In this document: in pieces, positions 9,890 to 17,703 of the stretch | Position numbering within the stretch: the stretch's first letter is position 1 | How the letters are laid out: every line of letters starts with the position of its first letter | Assembly: GCA_023150275.1 (NCBI GenBank) | Contig: JAKLLG010000011.1 | Span: 1-64,000 of the forward strand | Direction of reading: 5' to 3' | DNA: 64,000 nucleotides | Origin: Rhodocyclaceae bacterium | Lineage (GTDB): Bacteria; Pseudomonadota; Gammaproteobacteria; Burkholderiales; Rhodocyclaceae | The notes under the pieces: generated by a model | Seen by the model: only the letters and a program-made list of their open reading frames with translations | What the model was told of the DNA's origin: nothing | Database searches by the model: none | Translations under genes and position numbers: made by a program

Positions 9890-9990
9890 CACGAATTGTC
9901 GCCACCCCACCATTGCCTGCCACAGCCGAGAATCCGGGTAGAATTCCCGGCCCGCGGCTCTCCATCGAACCTACTGAACGCCCACCACCG

Positions 9991-10800
9991 ATGCCGGTCG
10001 ACCACTACGAAAATTTCCCGGTCGCCTCGCTGCTGCTGCCGAAGCGGCTGCGGCGTCCGATTGAGGCGATCTACCGCTTTGCACGCTCGGCCGACGACAT
10101 CGCCGACGAGGGCAATGCGACGCCGGACGAACGCCTCGCCGCCCTCGCCGAATACACGGCCCAGCTCGACCGCATTGCACGCGGCGACGCGGCCGAAGGC
10201 CCGATCTTCGCGCCGCTCGCGCGTGAAATCGCGGAATGGCAACTGCCGCTGCAACTCTTTCGCGATCTGCTCGACGCCTTCGCGCAGGATGTCGTGAAAA
10301 CGCGCTACGCCACCTACGACGAGGTGCTCGATTACTGCCGCCGCTCCGCGAACCCGGTCGGCCGCCTGCTGCTGCATCTGGCCGATCGCGCCACGCCGGA
10401 AAACCTGAAGCGTTCCGATGCCATCTGCAGCGCGCTGCAGCTGATCAATTTCTGGCAGGACATCGCCATCGACTGGCAGAAAAACCGCGTCTATCTGCCG
10501 CAGGAAGATCTCGCGCGATTTTCGGTCAGCGAAGGGCAGATCGCCGCCGGCACCTGCGACGCCAACTGGCAAGCGCTGCTCGAATTCCAGCTGGCACGCA
10601 CCGAAGCGCTGATGCGTTCCGGCGCACCGCTCGTACACGCCCTCCCTGGCCGCATGGGCTGGGAAATCCGCTTCACCGTGCAGGGCGGCCTCGCCATTCT
10701 CGAACGCACCCGACGAGTCGCCGGCGATGTTTTTCGTCACCGGCCAACGCTCGGCGCCACCGACTGGCTGCCGATCGCCGCCCGAGCGCTTATCATGTAG
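9991..10800 (+). CDS. hpnC: HpnC, squalene synthase-like protein
   Basis: A 269-residue member of the squalene/phytoene synthase family. The two Asp-rich sites that hold farnesyl diphosphate through magnesium are present as SADDIADE and INFWQDIAIDWQKNR. In the HpnCDE route HpnC converts hydroxysqualene diphosphate, made by HpnD, into hydroxysqualene. I start at ATG 9991 (MPVDHYENFPVAS), where family similarity begins, although an in-frame ATG exists at 9913. hpnD starts 4 nt after its stop. Confidence 0.92.
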   Translation: MPVDHYENFPVASLLLPKRLRRPIEAIYRFARSADDIADEGNATPDERLAALAEYTAQLDRIARGDAAEGPIFAPLAREIAEWQLPLQLFRDLLDAFAQDVVKTRYATYDEVLDYCRRSANPVGRLLLHLADRATPENLKRSDAICSALQLINFWQDIAIDWQKNRVYLPQEDLARFSVSEGQIAAGTCDANWQALLEFQLARTEALMRSGAPLVHALPGRMGWEIRFTVQGGLAILERTRRVAGDVFRHRPTLGATDWLPIAARALIM

Positions 10801-10804
10801 CCCC

Positions 10805-11641
10805 ATGAATCCAGACGACTACTGCCAGCAGAAAGCCGCCGCCAGCGGCTCCAGCTTCTACTACAGCTTTCTCTTCCTGCCGCTTGAGCGCCGGCGCGCG
10901 ATCACCGCGCTCTACGCCTTCTGCCGCGAAGTCGACGACGTTGTGGACGAATGCCAGGATCCGGCCATCGCCGCCACCAAGCTCGTCTGGTGGCGCCTGG
11001 AAGTGGCGCGCCTCTACGAAGGCAAGCCGGAACACCCGGTCACGCAGGCGCTGCAGGCCGTGCTGCCGCGTTTCAACCTGCCGCAGGAGCAACTGCTCGA
11101 AATCATCGACGGCATGGAGATGGATCTGACGCAGACGCGCTACCTCGACTTCAAGGCGCTGTCGCTCTACTGCTACCGCGTCGCCAGCGTCGTCGGCCTG
11201 CTCGCGGCCGAAATCTTCGGCTACAGCGACCGCAAGACGCAGAAGTACGCACACGACCTCGGCATGGCCTTCCAGCTCACCAACATCATCCGCGACGTGG
11301 GCGAGGACGCCCGCCGTGGTCGCATCTACCTGCCGATCGACGACCTGCAGAAATTCGACGTCAAGGCTGCCGACATCCTCAACGCGCAGTATTCCGAGAA
11401 TTTCCGCAAGCTCATGGAGTTCCAGATCGCGCGCGCCGAGCAGTACTACGAGCAGGCCTTCGCCAACCTGCCGGCGGCCGACCGGCGCGCCCAGCGCCCC
11501 GGCCTTGTCATGGCCGCGATCTACCGTGCCCTGCTTGACGAAATCCGCCGCGATGGCTGCCAGGTACTGACGCAGCGCACGTCGCTGACGCCGCTGCGCA
11601 AGTTGTGGCTGGCGGTGAAAACCTGGGTGCGAGAAGGCTGA
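10805..11641 (+). CDS. hpnD: HpnD, presqualene diphosphate synthase-like protein
   Basis: A 278-residue squalene/phytoene synthase family protein. It condenses two farnesyl diphosphates to presqualene diphosphate. Visible signatures are FYYSFLFLP near the start, the first Asp site EVDDVVDE and the second site NIIRDVGEDARRGRIYLP. The start ATG 10805 follows the hpnC stop closely, showing translational linkage. The next gene, hpnE, begins 4 nt after its stop. It differs from hpnC in its intact second DxxxD site. Confidence 0.94.
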   Translation: MNPDDYCQQKAAASGSSFYYSFLFLPLERRRAITALYAFCREVDDVVDECQDPAIAATKLVWWRLEVARLYEGKPEHPVTQALQAVLPRFNLPQEQLLEIIDGMEMDLTQTRYLDFKALSLYCYRVASVVGLLAAEIFGYSDRKTQKYAHDLGMAFQLTNIIRDVGEDARRGRIYLPIDDLQKFDVKAADILNAQYSENFRKLMEFQIARAEQYYEQAFANLPAADRRAQRPGLVMAAIYRALLDEIRRDGCQVLTQRTSLTPLRKLWLAVKTWVREG

Positions 11642-11645
11642 GGCG

Positions 11646-12941
11646 GTGAACAAGGCCGGACGCGTTGCCGTCGTCGGCGCCGGCTGGGCAGGACTCGCCT
11701 GCGCCGTGGAACTCGCCACGGCGGGCATACCGGTCACCGTCTACGAAGCCGCCCGGCAAGCCGGCGGCCGCGCCCGCAGTGTAGCGCTTGACGGCCACAC
11801 GCTCGACAATGGCCAGCACCTCTTCGTCGGCGCCTACCGCGAAACGCTGCGCCTGATACGCCTCGTTGGCGAAAATCCGGAAGCCCTCATGCAGCGTCTG
11901 CCGCTGCGGATCGAATTCCCCGCAACGAAACCGGCCTTCCGCCTGGCGCTGCCGCAACTGCCAGCGCCCTGGCATCTCGCCTTCGGGCTGCTTGCCGCAC
12001 GCGGCGCGACGCTCGGCGAAAAAATCTCCGCCGCGCGCTTCATGCAGCGCCTGAAACGGCGGCGCTACCGCCTGGCTCGCGACACCACCGTCGCCGACTG
12101 GCTCGACGAGGAAGGGCAGCACGGCGCGATCCGCCGCTGCCTGTGGGAACCGCTCTGCCTCGCCGCGCTCACGACCGCCCCGGCGCACGCCTCGGCACAG
12201 ATATTCGCCAACGTGCTGCGCGACAGTCTCGGCGGGCAGCGCGAGGCCACCGACCTGCTGCTGGCGCGCACCGACCTCGGCCGCGTCTTCCCCGCGCACG
12301 CCGCGCGCTACATCGCGGCGCACGGTGGCGAACTCCACCTCTGCCATCGCATCACCGGCTTCGAGCGTGACGGCAAGGGCTGGCAGGTCGGCGATATTCA
12401 GGCCGACGATCTGGTGCTTGCCGTGCCCCCGCACAGCCTGCCGCAGTTGCTCGCCCACCGCTCGGCACACGCGCCCCTGCTCAGCCAACTGGCAACTTAC
12501 AGTTACGAACCGATCGCCACCGCCTATCTCGCCTACCCGAAAGACCTGCGCCTGCCCTTCCCCATGCTCGGCATGGCCGGCCCGACCGGGCAGTGGGTGT
12601 TCGACCGCGGCGCGCTCGACGGCAACGCCGGCATGGTGGCCTTCGTCCTCTCCGCAAACGGCGATTGGGACACCCTCGAAGACGGCGAACTCGTGCAACG
12701 ACTGCACCATGAGTTCACCGCACTCGTCGGCCCGCTGCCGACACCGCGTTGGCAGCGTGTCATCCGCGAACGACGTGCCACCTTCTCCTGCCACCCCGAG
12801 CTGCCACGCCCCGGCAACGAAACCGCCGAACCCGGTCTATGGCTCGCCGGCGACTACACCTGCGCGGACTATCCGGCGACGCTGGAAGGTGCGATCAGAA
12901 GTGGCGTTGAGGCTGCGCGAGGGATTCTGGCAGGGCGGTAG
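11646..12941 (+). CDS. hpnE: HpnE, squalene-associated FAD-dependent desaturase
   Basis: A 431-residue flavoprotein starting with GTG. A dinucleotide-binding motif VVGAGWAGLACAVELA lies near the N-terminus, with GGRARS following, and the C-terminal FAD contact is GLWLAGDYTCADYPATLEGAIRSG. HpnE reduces hydroxysqualene to squalene. With hpnC and hpnD it makes a complete three-gene squalene operon. No squalene-hopene cyclase is in this window, so hopanoid synthesis can only be inferred. Confidence 0.94.
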   Translation: MNKAGRVAVVGAGWAGLACAVELATAGIPVTVYEAARQAGGRARSVALDGHTLDNGQHLFVGAYRETLRLIRLVGENPEALMQRLPLRIEFPATKPAFRLALPQLPAPWHLAFGLLAARGATLGEKISAARFMQRLKRRRYRLARDTTVADWLDEEGQHGAIRRCLWEPLCLAALTTAPAHASAQIFANVLRDSLGGQREATDLLLARTDLGRVFPAHAARYIAAHGGELHLCHRITGFERDGKGWQVGDIQADDLVLAVPPHSLPQLLAHRSAHAPLLSQLATYSYEPIATAYLAYPKDLRLPFPMLGMAGPTGQWVFDRGALDGNAGMVAFVLSANGDWDTLEDGELVQRLHHEFTALVGPLPTPRWQRVIRERRATFSCHPELPRPGNETAEPGLWLAGDYTCADYPATLEGAIRSGVEAARGILAGR

Positions 12942-13182
12942 GGAGGTAGCTCAGGAAGGCGAAACGAGTATCGGAAAGAGTGGGAGGAGGGTCTCGAATC
13001 GACCCTCAGCGTTCCTACGAAGCATCCGAGGTTTTACGGCCGATAATTGATAGGACCGGCAGTTCCAGCCCCGCCCGGTCATTGCCTTCAATGCGCTGCG
13101 GCAGCGACCGAGAAGCCTTCACCGTGTTCCCGGCCGACCATCTCTTCCGCATCGTACTTATCGATCAATCCGCCGCCCGTAC

Positions 13183-14244
13183 TCAGCTAGCACAGAGCAC
13201 CGGGGCAACATATTCGTCAATCAGCCTCTCAACCCCCCTCAAGCGTTCACTCAAATTTCCACAAGCCTGATGAAATGACACGGCTTTATCGCTCAGTCGC
13301 GTGAGATACCACGTGTGCTGCAACAAGCGAAACGCGGCCGTCTGCCTCGTCCCATCCTGCACGAAAGGAAAATCGGGCGCACAGATGATTGTCAGATCGT
13401 ACCGGCGCTCAGCAAGATGTTCGAGCTCCTGTGGCGCCCGATGGAAGATTGAATCGCAATAGAACAACGTAGTCAGGGGCGTCGTATCACAAACCAACCA
13501 TTTATTTGCATGTAAAGCGAACGTTTCTTCCCGAAAAACCTGCGTTTGCGCAATATGCAGCATATCTTCAAAAGCAAGCCTGCCGGACTGCGCTTCCCAT
13601 CGTTCGCGTCCGTACTCAGGCACCCAATGAGCCCCCATCCGTTCAGCTAAAGCCTCGGTCAGTGTGGTTTTTCCCGACGACTCCCCTCCTAGAATGGCAA
13701 TTCGCCGAACAAAAGAAGCGTAAACCTCTGGCGATAGATAGTGACGATAGGCCCAAGGATTGGAACGGATCACGGTGCCCGACACAGGAGCATTGGATCG
13801 CTGTTTATCAACGCAAACGTGATCTACGGTGTGCCCAAAATGGCGTGACAGCACTTTGGCAAAACCATCGCCATAATCTTCGCTTGAAAAAACAACATCG
13901 ACCGTGGTTTGCAGAAGATGAAGGCAGAGCCATGCCACGAACTGCCGGTGCTCGTCATCGTGCGCCGCATCTGCTGGCAAGCATGGAACATCGCCGATTT
14001 CCCGAGCAGCACAAAGCTCGGATAAGCGCTGCTGATCAATCACCACAACCTGAATTTCGGGAAAACGGGTTAGTAGCCACCGCTCCCGTCGCGCTGCTTC
14101 GTAACCAGGAAAACCAGGAACGGTGTAGCTCAGAACGATCAACCGATCACAACTTGCCTGCGCCTGGGTGATGAGCCATTCATGCCCCAGATGCAACGGA
14201 CAGAATTTTCCAACTACCAGCCCTCGGCCATAGCGACTGTTCAT
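13183..14244 (-). CDS. nadR: NadR-like NMN adenylyltransferase / nucleoside kinase
   Basis: A 353-residue two-domain protein. The N-terminal nucleotidyltransferase has GKFCPLHLGH (HxGH at 18-21) and SGTVIR (155-160). The C-terminal P-loop kinase has GGESSGKTT (186-194). This is the NadR arrangement for phosphorylating nicotinamide riboside and adenylating NMN to NAD, but the DNA-binding domain of enterobacterial NadR is absent. I start at ATG 14244, 2 nt after the pnuC stop. As last gene of the nine-gene operon it would act on what PnuC imports. Another ribonucleoside substrate is possible. Confidence 0.88.
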   Translation of the reverse strand: MNSRYGRGLVVGKFCPLHLGHEWLITQAQASCDRLIVLSYTVPGFPGYEAARRERWLLTRFPEIQVVVIDQQRLSELCAAREIGDVPCLPADAAHDDEHRQFVAWLCLHLLQTTVDVVFSSEDYGDGFAKVLSRHFGHTVDHVCVDKQRSNAPVSGTVIRSNPWAYRHYLSPEVYASFVRRIAILGGESSGKTTLTEALAERMGAHWVPEYGRERWEAQSGRLAFEDMLHIAQTQVFREETFALHANKWLVCDTTPLTTLFYCDSIFHRAPQELEHLAERRYDLTIICAPDFPFVQDGTRQTAAFRLLQHTWYLTRLSDKAVSFHQACGNLSERLRGVERLIDEYVAPVLCAS

Positions 14245-14246
14245 GG

Positions 14247-14807
14247 CTACCAAGCCAGCATTTCCCGACGCCAATAGTGCCAGGCGATCAAGGCATTGAT
14301 CCAGTAAGCGGCGTACAATCCAGCCGTCAGATAAAGCTCTCGGCTGGCGTACAGCGGTACTGCAAGTGAATTGACCAATAGCCAGAACGCCCAGGTTTCC
14401 AGACGCCGGCGCATCAGCAGCATCTGCGCGATGACACTAAACGCCAGGACCGCGGAATCCACGAATGGGGCATAAGCGTCCGTATAGATGTGCAGGACAG
14501 CACCGTAGGCCACCGTCACGGCAAGGCCGATGAATACGGCCAGCCTAATGGCTCTTGGCCCACTGCGAGAGACTGGAAGCTCTTCTCCACGATTGCCCCA
14601 TAGCCATTGCCACCACCCAAGTAGGCTGGTCACTACGAAAAATCCCTGCAGGGCCACGTCGGCATACAGCCGTGCGTCGTAGAACAACAGCCCGAAGAGT
14701 AGGCAAGCAATGACGCCGCTCCACCACGTATGGACGCTATTGCGGCCGGCGAGAATAATGGAGGCGGTCATGACGGTATTTGCCGCCAATTCTAGAGGGG
14801 AGATCAC
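14247..14807 (-). CDS. pnuC: PnuC-family nucleoside transporter
   Basis: A 186-residue inner-membrane protein with about seven hydrophobic helices. It has the Trp-rich PnuC signature in SLLGWWQWLWG and a C-terminal NSLAVPLYASRELYLTAGLYAAYW stretch typical of the family. PnuC moves nicotinamide riboside by facilitated diffusion, trapping it by phosphorylation inside. Relatives PnuT and PnuX carry thiamine and riboflavin, so the substrate is not certain. It overlaps the upstream gene by 4 nt and is followed at 2 nt by nadR, which supports nicotinamide riboside or a related nucleoside. Confidence 0.9.
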   Translation of the reverse strand: MISPLELAANTVMTASIILAGRNSVHTWWSGVIACLLFGLLFYDARLYADVALQGFFVVTSLLGWWQWLWGNRGEELPVSRSGPRAIRLAVFIGLAVTVAYGAVLHIYTDAYAPFVDSAVLAFSVIAQMLLMRRRLETWAFWLLVNSLAVPLYASRELYLTAGLYAAYWINALIAWHYWRREMLAW

Positions 14808-16168
14808 GCAAAGTCCTGCGGTAAATCGGAGGTGTATTGCAGCACCTTGCCGTCAGTTACGATTTCTTCAATCGTTATTTTCTGGGTCGGAAACAGCTGC
14901 GCCAAGCGTGTACTGGCGGTATTCGCCAGCATCATCGCAGAGTTGGGAAGACGCAGCACCAAGCTATGATCCCGGCGCTGGTGCAAGCCGTATTGCGAAA
15001 TCGCCAGCCCTGAAAGCGCGTGCGTCACATCGATATTGTTGACCCAAGTACCGGATGACACAAAAAATCGGACGGGCTTGCGGCCGCTGAGCCGACGGAT
15101 CACCGGACCCTCCGGTGTCCATTTTAATGAGGCGTAATCGCCACTGCGGTAACGCACAAGTGGCAAGCAGAAATTGAATCCGCCCGTGAACGTAATTTCC
15201 CCTCGCTGCCCCTCTGAAACAGGCCGCCCTTGGGAATCCAGTATTTCAATGTAAAGGCGATTTTGCAGCAACAGATGCCCATCAAGAGCACGATCAAACA
15301 CACCGACGGGGCCAACCTCATTCATGGAGTAAAGGTCTAGCACCGGGCACTGAAAACGCGTTTCCAATGCCTCGCGCAAGCCGCTTGAAAGCGTCATGCC
15401 CACGGACAGGATTGCGCGCGGCCTTAGGCGAAGCGGCAGGCTGAGAAACTCGCTAAACGAGATCGGATCGCCGGCGATAACCTCGGGTTGCAAGGCATCA
15501 AGGTAAGACGCCCGATCGTCGGGGTGAAACCAGTCATCGGGGTGCAGATTGATCTTAGCCAGCCCGGATTCGTCCATCAGCGGCGTAACCGAGACATAGG
15601 TGAAGCACTTCTTCTGCATGCCAAGCAAGACAACCCCCACTTGCCCTTTTCCATGTTCTAGGATGATCCCGAAGCGACGCAGCGCGCGCTTGTGAAATGC
15701 GAGATAACGCCCGGCCACCAGCGGGTGAGAGGCAATCAGGAGTGGATTGCCTGTCGTTCCCGTGGTCCGAAAGTTGATCAACCGCTCGATCGGCACCGAA
15801 TCAGGAACAAAACGGGTGATGTCCGAAGCCAAGTCGGCACGGGAAATGGTCGGAATGTCTTCGAATCGTTTCGCTACTGGTCCGAGGCTCCGGTAGTAAG
15901 GAACATCCTTGAATGTTTCGGCGATGAAACTTTCTAGCCACTCGGGCTTTCCGTCTTGTGGCCAACCGACCTTCGCCGACACGATGATCTGTTCAAATTC
16001 GCGCAATTCAGCAACTTCTTCTGCTAATAAGCGATTGCCGCTTTGGTTACGAAAATACGGGGCCGCTGGATGCTCGCGCAAAAAATCGAGCATGGCCTGA
16101 CCCGCACGACTCAATGTCGGGCAATATTCCTGATCGCGGATCTTGAGCGAATCTATTCCCGCGTCCAT
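14804..16168 (-). CDS. PaaK/CapK-like adenylate-forming enzyme
   Basis: A 454-residue protein of the phenylacetate-CoA ligase / CapK branch of adenylating enzymes. The ATP phosphate loop FRTTGTTGNP is at 133-142, a later DLYSMNEVG matches the substrate/AMP motif, and GEITFTGG with VRYRSGDYA lies before the C-terminal domain. Such enzymes activate a carboxylate as acyl-AMP and often pass it to CoA or another thiol. The substrate is not predictable here. It overlaps the upstream gene by 16 nt and pnuC by 4 nt, so it is an integral part of the operon. No CoA-using partner is adjacent. Confidence 0.8.
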   Translation of the reverse strand: MDAGIDSLKIRDQEYCPTLSRAGQAMLDFLREHPAAPYFRNQSGNRLLAEEVAELREFEQIIVSAKVGWPQDGKPEWLESFIAETFKDVPYYRSLGPVAKRFEDIPTISRADLASDITRFVPDSVPIERLINFRTTGTTGNPLLIASHPLVAGRYLAFHKRALRRFGIILEHGKGQVGVVLLGMQKKCFTYVSVTPLMDESGLAKINLHPDDWFHPDDRASYLDALQPEVIAGDPISFSEFLSLPLRLRPRAILSVGMTLSSGLREALETRFQCPVLDLYSMNEVGPVGVFDRALDGHLLLQNRLYIEILDSQGRPVSEGQRGEITFTGGFNFCLPLVRYRSGDYASLKWTPEGPVIRRLSGRKPVRFFVSSGTWVNNIDVTHALSGLAISQYGLHQRRDHSLVLRLPNSAMMLANTASTRLAQLFPTQKITIEEIVTDGKVLQYTSDLPQDFA

Positions 16169-16737
16169 TTATCTGCAGATGCCTCGGCCTGCTTCTTGAT
16201 CAACTGTTCGCGAATAGCCTTGGCACGTGCCTCTGCGGCCCGACTGGCGTCCAGCAGACGGTTTCGCTCTGTCACGCTTAGCGCTGAAAGCCGGTCCGTC
16301 GCTTGCTCTGGGGTTTCACCCTCGGGGCGGAAACCGAGTCGCGCCAAGCTGAGTCTGGCCAATTCTTCGCGCCGATCCGGATCGGCAATGAACTTTTGCG
16401 CATTGGTGGAGAGTGCAAGCTCACGAGCCGTTTGGTTGAGTAGCCCCAATACCTCGGCGATGGGTAGTTGTGCATCTGCAAACCACTCATCTGCCAACAG
16501 CCAAACCATGATCATAACCAATAGCAGACGATTGCGATCGGTGCTCGCATCCCTGCCACGAAACGCCTCAAGGCCGGCTTGCGGCAGCCGCTGTGCAATC
16601 TTTGCCAGAAGATCGTTCACAACAGCGGGTACGAATACCTGTCCCGTATTCCCGATCCGAGGTTCATCGAGAAAATCCGGCGGTGTGTCCGCGAGACGTC
16701 TGAGCAGGGCTTCAAGAGGAGGTCCAATTTTGTTCAT
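16153..16737 (-). CDS. uncharacterised helical protein of the nine-gene operon
   Basis: I do not recognise this 194-residue protein. It appears mostly helical. A hydrophobic stretch, LLLVMIMVWLLADEW, lies at about 70-85, and the charged C-terminus is rich in Ala, Glu, Lys and Arg, possibly coiled coil (ASRAAEARAKAIREQ). There is no cysteine, signal peptide or known catalytic motif. It starts 3 nt after the radical SAM gene and overlaps the adenylating-enzyme gene by 16 nt. The position makes it a candidate substrate or scaffold of the neighbouring enzymes, but that is only a guess. Confidence 0.8.
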   Translation of the reverse strand: MNKIGPPLEALLRRLADTPPDFLDEPRIGNTGQVFVPAVVNDLLAKIAQRLPQAGLEAFRGRDASTDRNRLLLVMIMVWLLADEWFADAQLPIAEVLGLLNQTARELALSTNAQKFIADPDRREELARLSLARLGFRPEGETPEQATDRLSALSVTERNRLLDASRAAEARAKAIREQLIKKQAEASADKWTRE

Positions 16738-16740
16738 GGC

Positions 16741-17703
16741 TCACCCGGAAAATTTGGCAAAAACCTGAGTGGAAGGGCAATCCGCGCAGGCTGCATGCAA
16801 GGATTGCTGGCGTTTTTGTGAGAACCGAGTAGGTAGCGCGATCAAGTCCTCAAAGCTCTTGATTTCGTCGATGTGCACCGCGTAGCGGTCGGTCGTAAAA
16901 TTACAAGGGGAAACCCGCCCGAATTCATCGATGAACAGAAAGCGTTGCCCTGGGCCGCAATCCTGGATAAAAAGAGGCTCGTTGTTTGCCGAGGCATGAA
17001 TTCTGGCTAGGTAACCTTCACTGCCGCACAGCGTGACTTTGCGCTCTGCCATGCGCGCTTTCAGCGCCGGAAATGTATCCGCCAGCCAGCGCACATCTTC
17101 AATGCGAAGTCGATGTGCGGGGAAGAATTCAGGGCGATCTCGCCCACCTAGCGCATTGAATGTGATTTCATCGACGCCCCAGTTCGCCAATTCCTCGCAC
17201 AGGTCTGGGAATACCGCGATGTTGTCGCGCATCAGCACCACGTTAGCACGTAGCTTCAATGGAGAGTTTCCGCTGCGCTTCTCGGCGAAGACCACGACAG
17301 ACTGACGGAGTTGTTCCCATCCACCAGACCAGGCCCGCATGTTGTCGTGAAATTCAGAAAAGCCATCGACACTGACAGTCAATTCCGTAAAGTTCTCTAG
17401 AATCAGCGTAGAGACCTTGGCCGAACCCAACGTGGTGCCATTCGTCGTCGTACTTTGCGCAATACCGAGTCGTTTGATCTCGGGTGCCAAATCGTACAAC
17501 GGTGGCCACAACGTCGGTTCTCCGCCCAACCAGCTCAACAATACTGGATCATTCGTCTGACGCTGATAGTCGCCAAGCAATTTCCCGAAACACAGAATCG
17601 GATTGGCAGGCATATGCAACCGCTCACGGGGCAGACGGCTATCCCACTCGCAAAACGGGCAGCTCAGGTTGCAACGCTGAGTGATACGCCAAACGACGAT
17701 CAT
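16741..17703 (-). CDS. radical SAM protein with SPASM-like C-terminus
   Basis: A 320-residue radical SAM enzyme. The cluster motif CNLSCPFC (Cys 11, 15, 18) is very near the N-terminus, followed by LSWLGGEPTLWPP and TTTNGTTL. The C-terminal part has Cys residues in FIQDCGPG, VSPCNF and AACADCPS, suggesting one auxiliary cluster. Short proteins of this type modify peptides or proteins or help build cofactors. It overlaps the HExxH/VWA gene by 4 nt and is followed by the 194-residue unknown protein after 3 nt. No small precursor peptide is visible nearby. Confidence 0.87.
   Translation of the reverse strand: MIVVWRITQRCNLSCPFCEWDSRLPRERLHMPANPILCFGKLLGDYQRQTNDPVLLSWLGGEPTLWPPLYDLAPEIKRLGIAQSTTTNGTTLGSAKVSTLILENFTELTVSVDGFSEFHDNMRAWSGGWEQLRQSVVVFAEKRSGNSPLKLRANVVLMRDNIAVFPDLCEELANWGVDEITFNALGGRDRPEFFPAHRLRIEDVRWLADTFPALKARMAERKVTLCGSEGYLARIHASANNEPLFIQDCGPGQRFLFIDEFGRVSPCNFTTDRYAVHIDEIKSFEDLIALPTRFSQKRQQSLHAACADCPSTQVFAKFSG

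Noticed and set aside
8425-9990. Integration site of a genomic island at tRNA-Leu
   Set aside because: No integrase gene and no repeat of the tRNA 3' end was found nearby.
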